NCBI GenBank assembly: GCA_030615265.1
Contig: JAUWZP010000012.1
Coordinates: 1 to 34,064, forward strand
Direction: 5' to 3'
Origin: Candidatus Bathyarchaeota archaeon
GTDB taxonomy: Archaea > Thermoproteota > Bathyarchaeia > Bathyarchaeales > Bathyarchaeaceae
Length of the DNA stretch: 34,064 bases
Part shown: piece by piece, positions 8,868 to 18,637 of the stretch
Numbering within the stretch: the stretch's first letter is position 1
Layout of the letters: each line of letters opens with the position of its first letter
The notes under the pieces: model-generated
Seen by the model: only the letters and a program-made list of their open reading frames with translations
Told to the model about the DNA's origin: nothing
Databases searched by the model: none
Translations under genes and position numbers: made by a program

Positions 8868-9866
8868 CTAACCGTGTTGCTCCTTTATTTCCCTTATCTC
8901 TTCTGGCAAAGGGTGCCTAGGATAGTTGTATAATGGCCCGCCTGGACGTTCATTGTAGTAGGGACGGTTGCAACCGGGACAACCCGAAGTCAAAAACGGA
9001 CTGCCGCTTCCAACAACTTGTTGAAGCAGACTCTCTGGAACTCCATAGTCGATAAGCCGCTCATCGTCGTCGAATTTCATGTTTTCAAACCGCGTGTTTC
9101 CGTGAACAATAAGGTAGTGCGCCAACTGAACCCGCCTGTAAGTTGCGACGGAAGGTTGAGGCAAAGTTTCAAAAGTGGTTCCAGGAATAGGAGTGAAAGC
9201 GAAAAGGCTTGGATATACACCGAAATCGTTGCACCATTGAATTGTTTGAATGATTTCCTTTTCGGTTTCTCCGAGGCCCACGATAAGATGTGTGTAAACA
9301 CGGTTTGCGCCGAAAACCTGCACAGCTTTCATTAATGTTTCTCTCTGCGCTTCCCACGTATATGGACTGCTAGCTAATGGTCCCTTGACCCTGTCAAACA
9401 ACTCTTTGGTCGCAGCGTCCAATGCAATACTGATTCTATTAACTCCAGCCGTCTTCAACAGGTTCATTTGCTTCAAGTTGAAGGGTTGACAGGAAACCGA
9501 AAGAGGCACGTCAGCTCGCGACCGTATCTCTTTGGCAAGAGCCAACACATCGTTAAACACTCTGGGATAGTTTAACGCTTGAATGCAAACGCGCTTTACA
9601 GTGGATTTCTTGCTCTCGGTTTCAATTTTCGACATAACCTGCTCAGTTGGAAACGTTGGCCACGTTACGCGAGACAGCATGTCCGCTCGGCTCTTGCTCG
9701 TTTTGGCTTGGGGGCAGAAGCCACAATTGGCTAAGCATTTGCCATAGGAGTAGGTGAGTAAATATATCGTAGTTGGCTCAGCGTCTAACCTTCCATGCAT
9801 CAATCCAAGCACAATGGCTGAGCCTACTGAAACTCTGATTTTTTCAGGCAATTGTGCAGTTGTCAT
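8868..9866 (-). CDS. Radical SAM protein (biotin-synthase-like; candidate LipS-type)
   Basis: CLANCGFC [4Fe-4S] motif, VGLGETEKE glycine-rich stretch, additional C-terminal CPGC. Confidence 0.8.
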   Translation of the reverse strand: MTTAQLPEKIRVSVGSAIVLGLMHGRLDAEPTTIYLLTYSYGKCLANCGFCPQAKTSKSRADMLSRVTWPTFPTEQVMSKIETESKKSTVKRVCIQALNYPRVFNDVLALAKEIRSRADVPLSVSCQPFNLKQMNLLKTAGVNRISIALDAATKELFDRVKGPLASSPYTWEAQRETLMKAVQVFGANRVYTHLIVGLGETEKEIIQTIQWCNDFGVYPSLFAFTPIPGTTFETLPQPSVATYRRVQLAHYLIVHGNTRFENMKFDDDERLIDYGVPESLLQQVVGSGSPFLTSGCPGCNRPYYNERPGGPLYNYPRHPLPEEIREIKEQHG

Positions 9867-9964
9867 TGTTCAGCCTCAGCTTGTTTGCATTATGGTTTCT
9901 TAAACGTATAAATAATTAAAATGGTGCAGTCTTAATACTTATCCGTTAGCTATGGTGTGCCACC

Positions 9965-10978
9965 TTGTCGAATTGGAAAGACAATTACGAACAACTGCTT
10001 TACGCGGATGAAACAGAACTTAAAGAAGCCTTAGCCGAGGCTCAGAGTTTAAGCTGGAAAAATTTTGGAAAAAGAATCAAATTTTACGCTCCAAGTTTCA
10101 TGTATTACAAAACAGGATATTTTCACTCTTCACCGGCCGCTTTTCCGTCCATCTCTGTTACTGGTCGATTCTGCGCTTTGAAATGCAAACACTGCGGCGG
10201 AAAAGTCTTGAACACAATGCTGCCAGCGGTTACTCCAGAACAGCTAGTTAGCTTGTGCACGCAGTGGAAGCAGAAGGGTGCAGTAGGATGCTTAATAAGT
10301 GGTGGATGCCTCCCAGACGGGTCGGTTCCACTGGGCAGGTTCATAGACGCCATTGCCGAGGTGAAGCGAGACCTAGGTTTAACAGTAGTTGTGCACACCG
10401 GAGTTATCGAGTTATCTATGGCTAAGAGATTGAAAGACGCAGGAGTAGACGCTGCTCTCATCGACATTATCGGTTCGGATGAAACAATAAAGGAAATTTA
10501 TCAGCTAAACGTGGAAGTTCAAGATTTCGACAGGTCCCTGAAAGCGCTACATGAGTCTGGAATCCCCTTTGTGCCCCACGTACTTGTGGGACTTCACTAT
10601 GGCAAGCTTAAGGGCGAACTTAAGGCGTTGCACATGATTTCAAAATATGAGCCTTCCGCGGTTATCGTTATAGCCCTCATGCCTATACATGGAACCCCTA
10701 TGGAAGATGTTCCCCCTACAACATCAACCGACATAGCCAAGGTGTTGACAATAGCGAGGCTAACGATGCCTGATACCCCTTTAGTTTTGGGATGCATGCG
10801 TCCAAAGGGCAGGGGCAAAGGGGAGATCGATGTCCTTGCTGTTGAGGCTGGTGTAAACGCTATCGCGTTTCCAGCGGAGGAAGCCATTAAGCAAGCGGAG
10901 TCTCTTGGTTTAGAAATTAGTTTTTCATCTTTGTGTTGTTCACAAATCTACGAGGATATTCGGCGTAACCTATGGTAA
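9965..10978 (+). CDS. Radical SAM protein (candidate partner LipS-type)
   Basis: CALKCKHC motif, TIM-barrel-like sequence, GLHYGKLKGE; TTG start. Confidence 0.8.
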   Translation: MSNWKDNYEQLLYADETELKEALAEAQSLSWKNFGKRIKFYAPSFMYYKTGYFHSSPAAFPSISVTGRFCALKCKHCGGKVLNTMLPAVTPEQLVSLCTQWKQKGAVGCLISGGCLPDGSVPLGRFIDAIAEVKRDLGLTVVVHTGVIELSMAKRLKDAGVDAALIDIIGSDETIKEIYQLNVEVQDFDRSLKALHESGIPFVPHVLVGLHYGKLKGELKALHMISKYEPSAVIVIALMPIHGTPMEDVPPTTSTDIAKVLTIARLTMPDTPLVLGCMRPKGRGKGEIDVLAVEAGVNAIAFPAEEAIKQAESLGLEISFSSLCCSQIYEDIRRNLW

Positions 10979-10989
10979 GTGTAGCCGCC

Positions 10990-11232
10990 TCAGAAGCCAA
11001 TTACGAGCGATTCAGTGGATAAAACGCCTGAGGTAGCTCTTATTTTGTCGGTGATAATTCTTGCAAGCTCTTCTAAATCCGAGGCTTCAATCTGCACTAT
11101 TAGGTCGAATCTGCCGAAGACGCCGTAGACTTTTGTTACGCCTTCTATTTTCATCATCTCCTCTTTCGCGGACTTTGCAAAGTTCAATTGTTCGCCTGTT
11201 CCGACCTTGATGAGAACAAAGGCTGTGATCAT
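10990..11232 (-). CDS. Stand-alone Lrp/AsnC ligand-binding (RAM) domain protein
   Basis: 80 aa ITAFVLIKVGTGEQ...GVTKVYGVFGRFDLIVQIEA, no HTH. Confidence 0.85.
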   Translation of the reverse strand: MITAFVLIKVGTGEQLNFAKSAKEEMMKIEGVTKVYGVFGRFDLIVQIEASDLEELARIITDKIRATSGVLSTESLVIGF

Positions 11233-11288
11233 TTATGATTCCTCCTTTCCAGAAATAACGACATATGAAATTTAACGGTTACTGTTGT

Positions 11289-11645
11289 CTATTCCAGGTT
11301 TACGATCGGCTCCCAATCGCCAGAGCAGATAGTTAAAGCCAAAAAAACAGTGGTTTCATCCGGCAATATCAACTTTGGATCGCTGCGTACATTCAGGAAC
11401 CTTTCTAATTTCGAATGAGCGGTTAAGGCTACATGGTTGTAAAACCTTTTCTCAAACGGATGATAAGTCAGGTGGAGCAGGCTTCTGCAACCAGCAATTG
11501 GAAATCTTCCCTTTTCCAGTATGATCTCGTCTACTTTTCTGATGACGTCAACGATATTGGCTGAAGGCTCCATTGATAATTCAAGCTCGTTGCCCACGAT
11601 TTTGTTTAAATCCGGGTCTCTCAGGATCAACCTGACCCTTTTCAC
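11289..11645 (-). CDS. Conserved hypothetical protein (possible beta-grasp/ubiquitin-like fold)
   Basis: GTG start at 11645 with SD TGAGG just upstream; track ORF extends to TTG 11741; C-terminal LPDETTVFLALTICSGDWEPIVNLE. Confidence 0.55.
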   Translation of the reverse strand: MKRVRLILRDPDLNKIVGNELELSMEPSANIVDVIRKVDEIILEKGRFPIAGCRSLLHLTYHPFEKRFYNHVALTAHSKLERFLNVRSDPKLILPDETTVFLALTICSGDWEPIVNLE

Positions 11646-11700
11646 CGTGTGGTCCTCAGTTAAGAAGAGGATGTGCCAGGTTAAAAACCGTTTTGAACGT

Positions 11701-12005
11701 CTATCTCCAGCTTCTCGAGGATTGTTTGAACGTGTTTTCAACGTTATCTTTTAAAGCAGCAATTTGAGCGCTTATTCTCTTTGCGTCGTGCTTCGCCATT
11801 CCCTGTTTTACTAGCTCTTTTTCAAAGGCTCGCCGTATAGGCATACGCTTGCCCTTACTAGCCGTAGAGAGGTGGCCACCTCTGCGTAGTCAGGGTTCTC
11901 CAAGATGATAGCTTCTAAGGTGCCGCGTCTCCTCATAATTAGGTCCAGCTTCCTGCTCAACTCATCAAGAGCTTCAGTTTTCTTTTCTTCACTCATCAAT
12001 TGCAC
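11701..12005 (-). CDS. Small hypothetical protein, apparently frameshifted at about 11811
   Basis: 0-frame ORF ends ...[11 protein letters not shown]; the -1 frame continues ...[41 protein letters not shown]. Confidence 0.45.
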
Positions 12006-12122
12006 ACACTAAAGCCGTTGACAACAACTGTAATCCTTTAACTATTTTAAGCAACCGAATCGTTTTGCTCTTAGATTTCTTGAGCAGTAGATTAAGGATT
12101 TATATATCACATAGGGGAAACC

Positions 12123-12818
12123 ATGAATGAACGAGGGAGCTTAGTGGTTTTTGAGCAGCCGTGGCTCGACGTGCTCATCGCTGGAGGCGCAATTGCAGTT
12201 GCCGTTATCGTGCTTTATGCCATGAGGAGCAGAAAAAAGCCTATTGAAAAAAGCTTGGAGAATCAGGTTGAGACAAGGAAGAGCTGGCTGCCATTTAAAT
12301 CCCAAAGAACGGTGACCCGTGAAGAGGCGAAGAAATCCAAGGAAAGACTGAAAAGATTAGAGTTGGAAAGAGAAATTCTCAGTTACGCCATAAGACGCCT
12401 CTATGAGGCTCAAGCAGAGGGCAGAATATCAGAAGAGGAACGTGAAAGCTTAGCGCATAGATACAAAACCAGAATGATGAAGGTTCGAGACTCCATTTCA
12501 AACAGCGAATCCGTTGTGGCGCTGCAAGAACTCGAAACCATGCAACAAGACCTCATCAAACTTTTCAGCGAACGCTTCGATGAACTGGGCGATAAAGTTG
12601 AGGAATTAAGAACACGCCTTGAAGTGGAACCAGTAAAGGAAGTACCCATACCTGCCCCGACAACTAAAGAGATGGAATCGCCAATAAAAGAAAGAAGAAA
12701 AGGTCGAAAGCGACCAGCGGCTCCGCGTAAAACCGATGCTGAGAAAAGAATTGAAGAGATTAGGGCAGAAGTGGAGAAAGTTTTAGAACGGCTGGGACAA
12801 ATTGAAGTTGAAAGCTAA
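12123..12818 (+). CDS. N-terminal TM, charged coiled-coil protein
   Basis: TM AGGAIAVAVIVLYAM followed by long charged helices; TATA-like TTTATATATCAC about 25 nt upstream (leaderless-type). Confidence 0.65.
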   Translation: MNERGSLVVFEQPWLDVLIAGGAIAVAVIVLYAMRSRKKPIEKSLENQVETRKSWLPFKSQRTVTREEAKKSKERLKRLELEREILSYAIRRLYEAQAEGRISEEERESLAHRYKTRMMKVRDSISNSESVVALQELETMQQDLIKLFSERFDELGDKVEELRTRLEVEPVKEVPIPAPTTKEMESPIKERRKGRKRPAAPRKTDAEKRIEEIRAEVEKVLERLGQIEVES

Positions 12819-13515
12819 AAGTTCAAGCTGGATAGAGAAAGCCAAAGAGAGAGCAGCCCTAGAAGCAGTAAAACATGTAAGAGACGACTACATTGTCGGA
12901 CTTGGAAGCGGCAGCACCGCAGCGTACGCCATTAAAGAAATGGGAAAAGTAACCCGACAAAAAAATTGGCAAATTCTCGGCGTTCCAACATCATACCAAG
13001 CCATGCAGTTAGCTACGGAGTATGGCATTAAAACTACAACTCTCTCACAGCACCCGCAGCTTGACCTAACCATCGATGGCGCAGACCAAATTGACAAGGA
13101 GCTAAATTTGATTAAGGGAATGGGCGGCGCTCTCACAAGAGAAAAAATAGTGGCTTCGGCTTCCAAAAAAATCGTGATAGTAGCAGATGAAAGAAAACTG
13201 GTGGAGAAACTGGGCACGAATCATCCTGTGCCAATTGAAGTTTTGCCTTTTGCTGTTGCCATGGTTATGTTGAAAATTCGGAAGATGAAGGGAAAGCCGC
13301 GTCTGCGAGAAACCAGCGGAAAAGTCGGTCCGCTCGTTACCGATAACGGTAATTTCATTCTGGATGTGGATTTTGGAACGTTATACGCTCCGAGCAGGTT
13401 GGATTCTCAACTTCAATCTATCCCAGGCGTGGTTGAAACAGGCATATTCGCTGGCATGGCAGACATCGTTTATTTGGGCACGAAGAACACTGTTCGAAAA
13501 TTAAAGAAAAGATGA
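12802..13515 (+). CDS. rpiA: Ribose-5-phosphate isomerase A
   Basis: VGLGSGSTAAYAI, DGADQIDKELNLIKGMGGALTREKIVA, VADERKLVEKLG. Confidence 0.95.
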   Translation: MKLKAKSSSWIEKAKERAALEAVKHVRDDYIVGLGSGSTAAYAIKEMGKVTRQKNWQILGVPTSYQAMQLATEYGIKTTTLSQHPQLDLTIDGADQIDKELNLIKGMGGALTREKIVASASKKIVIVADERKLVEKLGTNHPVPIEVLPFAVAMVMLKIRKMKGKPRLRETSGKVGPLVTDNGNFILDVDFGTLYAPSRLDSQLQSIPGVVETGIFAGMADIVYLGTKNTVRKLKKR

Positions 13516-13617
13516 TTCAAGATCTTAAACAGTGTAGAAGCACATCGGATACAGCATAATATGCAAGAAGAAGAGAGATAATTGAAGCTAGGGTGACTTT
13601 TGGTTGCCAGTGATCGC

Positions 13618-13851
13618 TCAAGCTTTACTCTGTTGTTTTCTTAAGGCGTCAACGGTGGCTGCTCCTAGTGTCAAGGCAAATATCAAGGACCATATTGCGA
13701 TGGTTCTGACAATGTCGTTTGGGATGGAGAGAAGGAAAGTAAATAGAATCCAGACACCTACCACCACCGTTGGCAGGCTCACAACAATCCAGAGTTCTTT
13801 CCACGTGTAGATGATGAGTAAATCCTTGAGCCATTCAAGCAACGCGTTCAC
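13618..13851 (-). CDS. Small membrane protein, hypothetical
   Basis: 77-aa ORF with two predicted hydrophobic helices. Confidence 0.45.
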   Translation of the reverse strand: MNALLEWLKDLLIIYTWKELWIVVSLPTVVVGVWILFTFLLSIPNDIVRTIAIWSLIFALTLGAATVDALRKQQSKA

Positions 13852-14333
13852 TCGCCATGCCTTTAAAATAATTTACACTAAGATGCCTTTATCTTTTCTT
13901 ATCATCTTCCTTTTGGGGGTAGCCACCTCTATTTAGAGACAGCTTTATCAAGTAACAAACATCAAATGATGACGTTCTTAAACAGCTGCATTAAAGGCGA
14001 AGAGCGAAGTACAAGTACGCAGCCTTTTCCAGTGGGATCTGGGAAACTTGGATATTCCCTAAACCATTCTTATGCCAGAATTTTCTGAAGCGAGGAAGCG
14101 ATTCTGCGCGCTCAGCTATTAAATGCAAAATCAGCCATATTGTTGTTGTCGAAACAGCAGACCCAGAACGAGAAAACGCATAAACAACCACTGAAATATT
14201 ATTTTTAGTTTTAAAACCGTTTTGCTAAAAATGTTTATACAAAGCCGTTGCTAATAGGATATGTACTAAACTGGTCTACTGCTGCAACTGCGACAAAATG
14301 ACTTTGAGAAACGCTGTGTTTGAGGTCTGCTAG

Positions 14334-16157
14334 ATGTGTGGAATATTCGGTTGTGTTCTAAAGAACGGTGACGCTGCACCCTTGATTCATGCAGCATTGA
14401 AAAGGCTAGAATACCGAGGCTATGACTCGGTAGGAGAAGCAATAATTCATGAAGGCAAGCTTTATGTGAAGAAAGACGCTGGCAAGATCGATGATGTCCA
14501 TGCCTTGCTCAACCTTGACGACCTTCCAGGTAAAATAGGAATCGGGCACACACGATGGGCAACCCACGGAGCCCCATACAAAGTGAATGCTCACCCCCAT
14601 ACAGATTGCAAAGAAGAGCTAGCGGTTATTCATAATGGAATCATCGAAAATTTCGCGGAGCTTAGGAAAGAGCTGGAAGACCGTGGACACATTTTAAGGT
14701 CTAAGACAGACACCGAGGTAATTGCTCATCTTATCGAGGAAAAGCTGAAAGAAGGCTTAGGGCTAATAGATTCTGTTCGTAAAAGCATCACGCGGTTAGA
14801 AGGCTCCTATTCTATTGCAGTCATATCAGCAAAGGAGCCAGACAAAATAGTTTGCGCCCGAAACGAAAGCCCCCTCGTATTAGGCATCAGCGAAGACGCT
14901 GTTTTTTGTGCATCTGACATTCCAGCATTTCTACCGTTAGCAAACAAGGTGGTTATAGTTGAAAACGGTGAACTCGTTGTTCTCAATCATAAAGGATATG
15001 AAATTCGTAAACTTGCCGATTGGAGCCTTGTTTCGAGACAGCCAAAAATAATTGATTGGAATCCAGTAATGGCGGAGAAGCAAGGATATCCCCACTTTAT
15101 GCTTAAAGAAATCTACGAGCAGCCTAAAACAATTAGAAACACATTGCGTCTGCAAGACCAGTATTTGGAGTTAATGACAGCCTTCTTAGACCGCGCAGGA
15201 GAAGTCTCCCTCGTGGCTTGCGGAACATCCTATCACGCTTGTCTAGCTGCGTCTTACATGTTCTCAAAACTAGCGTTTTTGGCGACTCACCCAATAATTG
15301 CATCTGAGTTTATTGAGCAACATGGAAGAGCAGTTAACATAGACAGCACCATACTTTTTGTAAGCCAGTCGGGCGAAACAACAGACACTCTTGCTGCTGT
15401 GGAACACGCACGTCTTCGAGCTGCAACTGTTTTAGGATTAACCAACGTTATTGGCTCCACCATAACCCGTGTAGCTCGCGTCTACACATGTCAACAATCG
15501 GGTCCAGAAATCGGCGTAGCTGCCACAAAAACCTTTACTTCACAACTTTCGGTGCTTGCTCAACTCGCCTTGCGACTTGCAAAGAAGAGGGGAAAAGTTT
15601 CTCACACGGAAATAGAGTTTCTTGAAGAGAAACTGGAGCAGATTCCTGATGTTGCTGAAGCCTTGCTGAAAACTCAAAGTGAGAAGATAAGACAGTTATC
15701 CAAGAAGTATCGCGACAAAGGATGCTTCTTCTTTCTGGGGCGGGGAATAAGCTATGCCACTGCTCTTGAAGGAAGACTTAAACTACTAGAGATTGCCTAC
15801 ATTCCTTCAATTGCCTATCCAGCTGGAGAAAGCAAGCATGGACCTATCAGCCTTATCGAGCCTGACTTCCCGGTAATTTTTGTTTGCCCGAAAGACGGCA
15901 CCCACAGGACCATTTTGAGCAATATTATGGAGATGAAAGCCCGAGGCGCTTCCATCATAGCCATAATCGAAGAGGGAGATGAAGAGATCAAAAGGTTTGT
16001 CGACGACTACGTTGAGGTGCCGAAGGGCATGCCTGAAATTCTCTCGCCAATCGTATACGTCATTCCACTGCAGCTCTTCGCCTATTATATGGCTATTGAA
16101 CGGGAACTCAACCCTGACATGCCCAGAAACCTAGCGAAGTCTGTAACAGTGAAATAA
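14334..16157 (+). CDS. glmS: Glutamine-fructose-6-phosphate aminotransferase (isomerizing)
   Basis: MCGIFGCV N-terminal nucleophile, GHTRWATHG, SIS motifs SQSGETTDT, C-terminal NLAKSVTVK. Confidence 0.97.
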   Translation: MCGIFGCVLKNGDAAPLIHAALKRLEYRGYDSVGEAIIHEGKLYVKKDAGKIDDVHALLNLDDLPGKIGIGHTRWATHGAPYKVNAHPHTDCKEELAVIHNGIIENFAELRKELEDRGHILRSKTDTEVIAHLIEEKLKEGLGLIDSVRKSITRLEGSYSIAVISAKEPDKIVCARNESPLVLGISEDAVFCASDIPAFLPLANKVVIVENGELVVLNHKGYEIRKLADWSLVSRQPKIIDWNPVMAEKQGYPHFMLKEIYEQPKTIRNTLRLQDQYLELMTAFLDRAGEVSLVACGTSYHACLAASYMFSKLAFLATHPIIASEFIEQHGRAVNIDSTILFVSQSGETTDTLAAVEHARLRAATVLGLTNVIGSTITRVARVYTCQQSGPEIGVAATKTFTSQLSVLAQLALRLAKKRGKVSHTEIEFLEEKLEQIPDVAEALLKTQSEKIRQLSKKYRDKGCFFFLGRGISYATALEGRLKLLEIAYIPSIAYPAGESKHGPISLIEPDFPVIFVCPKDGTHRTILSNIMEMKARGASIIAIIEEGDEEIKRFVDDYVEVPKGMPEILSPIVYVIPLQLFAYYMAIERELNPDMPRNLAKSVTVK

Positions 16158-16254
16158 CAATTTAAGACGAACTTTTCAACCAGTGTCTTTTGTGCTTTTG
16201 AAGAGCAAAGTCTTAAGCATCGGTTTCTCTTTGTTATTCTCTTGAGGAGGAAAA

Positions 16255-16962
16255 ATGGAAAACAAGGCTTGGGAACAGCTTGTTCAAAGTTTGATTAGAC
16301 AGCGCATTCTTAAGTCGCCTCACGTGATTCGTGCGTTACGCAAGGTTTCGAGGGAGCAGTTTCTGCCTGAACGAGTGAAATCCTACGCGAACGTGGATTC
16401 TCCGTTTCCAATAGGGTTTGGGCAGACGATTTCGGCGCCACACTGCTAGGCTTAGCTACGCCTAGCTGGGCGAAACATGGTTTCAATAATGAATGAAGCC
16501 CTAGAGTTGAAAGCAGGGCACAAAGTGTTGGAGATAGGTGCAGGTTCAGGCTGGCACGCTTCCACCATAGCAGAGACTGTAGCTCCATCGGACATGGCGA
16601 AAGAAAAGTGGGGACATGTGTACACTGTGGAAATCGTTAAAGGACTAGCTGAATTCGCTCGCAATAATGTGGAGCGTGCAGGCTACGGCAACCGTGTCAC
16701 AATTGTTCATGGAGACGGCTCCCAAGGATATGCTGAAAAAGCTCCTTACGACCGTGTTTTGGTGACCGCCGCAGCGCCAGACATCCCCAAACCACTGATT
16801 GACCAGTTAAAAAACGGCGGAGTTCTTGTTATCCCCGTTGGAGGACTCTATCTTTATCAAACCTTGTTTCGAGTTCGCAAGGTTGATGACAAAATTACTG
16901 AGGAGAACTTGGGCGGCGTAGCCTTTGTTCCGTTAACAGGCAAGTATGGACATAGAATCTGA
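16255..16962 (+). CDS. pcm: Protein-L-isoaspartate O-methyltransferase, split by a 33-nt intron-like insertion (exons 16255-16441 and 16475-16962)
   Basis: Exon 1 ...FPIGFGQTISAPH; exon 2 MVSIMNEALELKAGHKVLEIGAGSGWHAS...GKYGHRI; joined CDS is 675 nt, in frame. Confidence 0.85.
16442..16474 (+). other. Candidate archaeal BHB-type mRNA intron in pcm (33 nt)
   Basis: Central helix CGCC(16436-16439)/GGCG(16469-16472), bulges AC^A (16440-16442) and AA^A (16473-16475), inner stem GCTAGGC(16445-16451)/GCCTAGC(16460-16466); contains two in-frame TAGs. Confidence 0.7.
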
Positions 16963-17047
16963 CCTGCAAAGCGCCTCTTTTTTCCTGTTCAAAATGCGTG
17001 CATAAAGCCATAAATCTTATTAAAAATCTCATAGGTACCTACCGTCC

Positions 17048-17446
17048 ATGTTGCTGGTAACTGTTGCCGCGGTTATTCTGCTTGTATTAGCAGTGGATAA
17101 TGCCTACGAGTTTGCAAGTGTCTACAAGGCGCGGGCGCAGAAAGATAAAGCAGATATGGTGAAACCCCATTCAAGAATTGTGGAAACAGGCGAACTCTTT
17201 GGATTCATATTAGCTGGCATCCTACTGTATCTCTCAGCCTTAGACATAATTGCGGTAATCGTTCTCATCGTGGTAGGCCTCTACCATTTGGGCGGAGCGC
17301 TTTCGACCAAGCAAAATCTTTTAGAATTCTCTCAAGAAAAACTAAGGAGATTTCTTACGGTAATAATGATTGTTTGTTTCGCGGAGGTAGCTGTCGCGGG
17401 ATCCATTGTTGTATGGATGGCAAGCAACGGCTGGATAAGCCTGTGA
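17048..17446 (+). CDS. Four-TM membrane protein, hypothetical
   Basis: 132-aa ORF, several hydrophobic segments. Confidence 0.6.
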   Translation: MLLVTVAAVILLVLAVDNAYEFASVYKARAQKDKADMVKPHSRIVETGELFGFILAGILLYLSALDIIAVIVLIVVGLYHLGGALSTKQNLLEFSQEKLRRFLTVIMIVCFAEVAVAGSIVVWMASNGWISL

Positions 17447-17481
17447 AGACGCACGGAAAAATCTGGAAGTTGAAATATTAG

Positions 17482-18531
17482 CTAGGAATTGCTTCCAAAC
17501 CATGCTTCTAAAGTTGTTTTTCCCTTAGTTTTGCGCATACCCACGCTTATTTTTCCCAAGGCTTTGCGAACTCTATCTACGGAAAAGTCGCGTTCCCCAC
17601 ACATAAACTGGATTACGCCTTCTATGTCGGGTTCTTTCCAAGCAAGCCGGTAGTTATCAGTAACCTTTGGATGTAAGAAAATATCTCTTATTCGCTGGAG
17701 GTCAACCGGAAACTCTGCTTTTTTCAATGTTGGCAAAAGCTTTTCGAGGCTTCCATGCTGTTTGACCAGTTGAAGCGCTTTTTTGGGTCCGATTCCCTTC
17801 ACGCCTTTGGGGTTAAAGTCTGTTCCAACCAGAATCCCAATGTCTATGAGCTGCTCATAGGTTATGCCTAACTCCCTCAAAACTTTGTCGAGAACCACAA
17901 TCTCTGGCCTTACCTCTATGTACACGTTTTTTCTTGGCAGTTTCCTCCGCCCACTAAGAGTTACGTTTCGAACAAGCATGGATGCGCCGAACAACAGGCT
18001 GTCATAGTCTTGGCTGGCGCAGAAGTTAGAATCCCCCTTCTTAACAAGATACGCGGCTTGGGCTTCACCTTCAGAAGGCGCCTGAATCCATGGAATACCT
18101 AGCAGCGTTAGAAGGCGTTTTGAGTCGTCTGCCATGTAATCCTTAAGCCTTGACGTCATCTGCGCATACCTACGTGCCTCTTCAACTCTACCGTCCTGCA
18201 AGGCTCTCTCATACTTAACAATGGCTTCCTCCTTAACTCGTGCTCTACGCTTGATTTCAACCTCTTTGAGTGTCGGAGGCACCCCGTCAAAGACGTAGAT
18301 AACCTTTATTTCCATATCCACGAGGTTTGAGGTTCGATAAAGCAAACCGCTCAGATGACTTGTAACTCGGCCCGTTCTGTCCTTAAGCGGAGTGCCATCT
18401 GGCTGGCGAATGATAGCCAAGAATTGATAGAGCGCGTTGTATGCGTCAATAGCTATGGACTTGCCTCTGAGGCTTGTGAGGTCTGTGGTAGTTTTTGGGA
18501 TGAGGTCTCTAAGATTTACGCCCAAAGGCAT
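17482..18531 (-). CDS. fen: Flap endonuclease 1
   Basis: MPLGVNLRDLIP, YVFDGVPPTLK, PSEGEAQAAYL, GTDFNPKGVKGIGPKKAL, C-terminal PIP box TTLEAWF. Confidence 0.97.
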   Translation of the reverse strand: MPLGVNLRDLIPKTTTDLTSLRGKSIAIDAYNALYQFLAIIRQPDGTPLKDRTGRVTSHLSGLLYRTSNLVDMEIKVIYVFDGVPPTLKEVEIKRRARVKEEAIVKYERALQDGRVEEARRYAQMTSRLKDYMADDSKRLLTLLGIPWIQAPSEGEAQAAYLVKKGDSNFCASQDYDSLLFGASMLVRNVTLSGRRKLPRKNVYIEVRPEIVVLDKVLRELGITYEQLIDIGILVGTDFNPKGVKGIGPKKALQLVKQHGSLEKLLPTLKKAEFPVDLQRIRDIFLHPKVTDNYRLAWKEPDIEGVIQFMCGERDFSVDRVRKALGKISVGMRKTKGKTTLEAWFGSNS

Positions 18532-18637
18532 GCACCATTACATAGAACAACGTTTCAATATTTAGGCTTAAACTATTTGAGAACATCATTCATTTCGAAG
18601 ATAGGCAACATAGTAGCGTTTAGGGCAGTTACAGTGG

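Noticed and set aside
13960-14060. C/D box sRNA starting at AATGATGACG
   Set aside because: A C-box-like match exists but no convincing D/D' CUGA at proper spacing
13991-14191. 66-aa minus-strand ORF upstream of glmS
   Set aside because: No recognisable motif; not enough support to call a gene
16441-16476. Programmed ribosomal bypassing (T4 gene 60-like) across the pcm insertion
   Set aside because: Take-off (CAC) and landing (AAC) codons do not match, and the BHB geometry explains the insertion better
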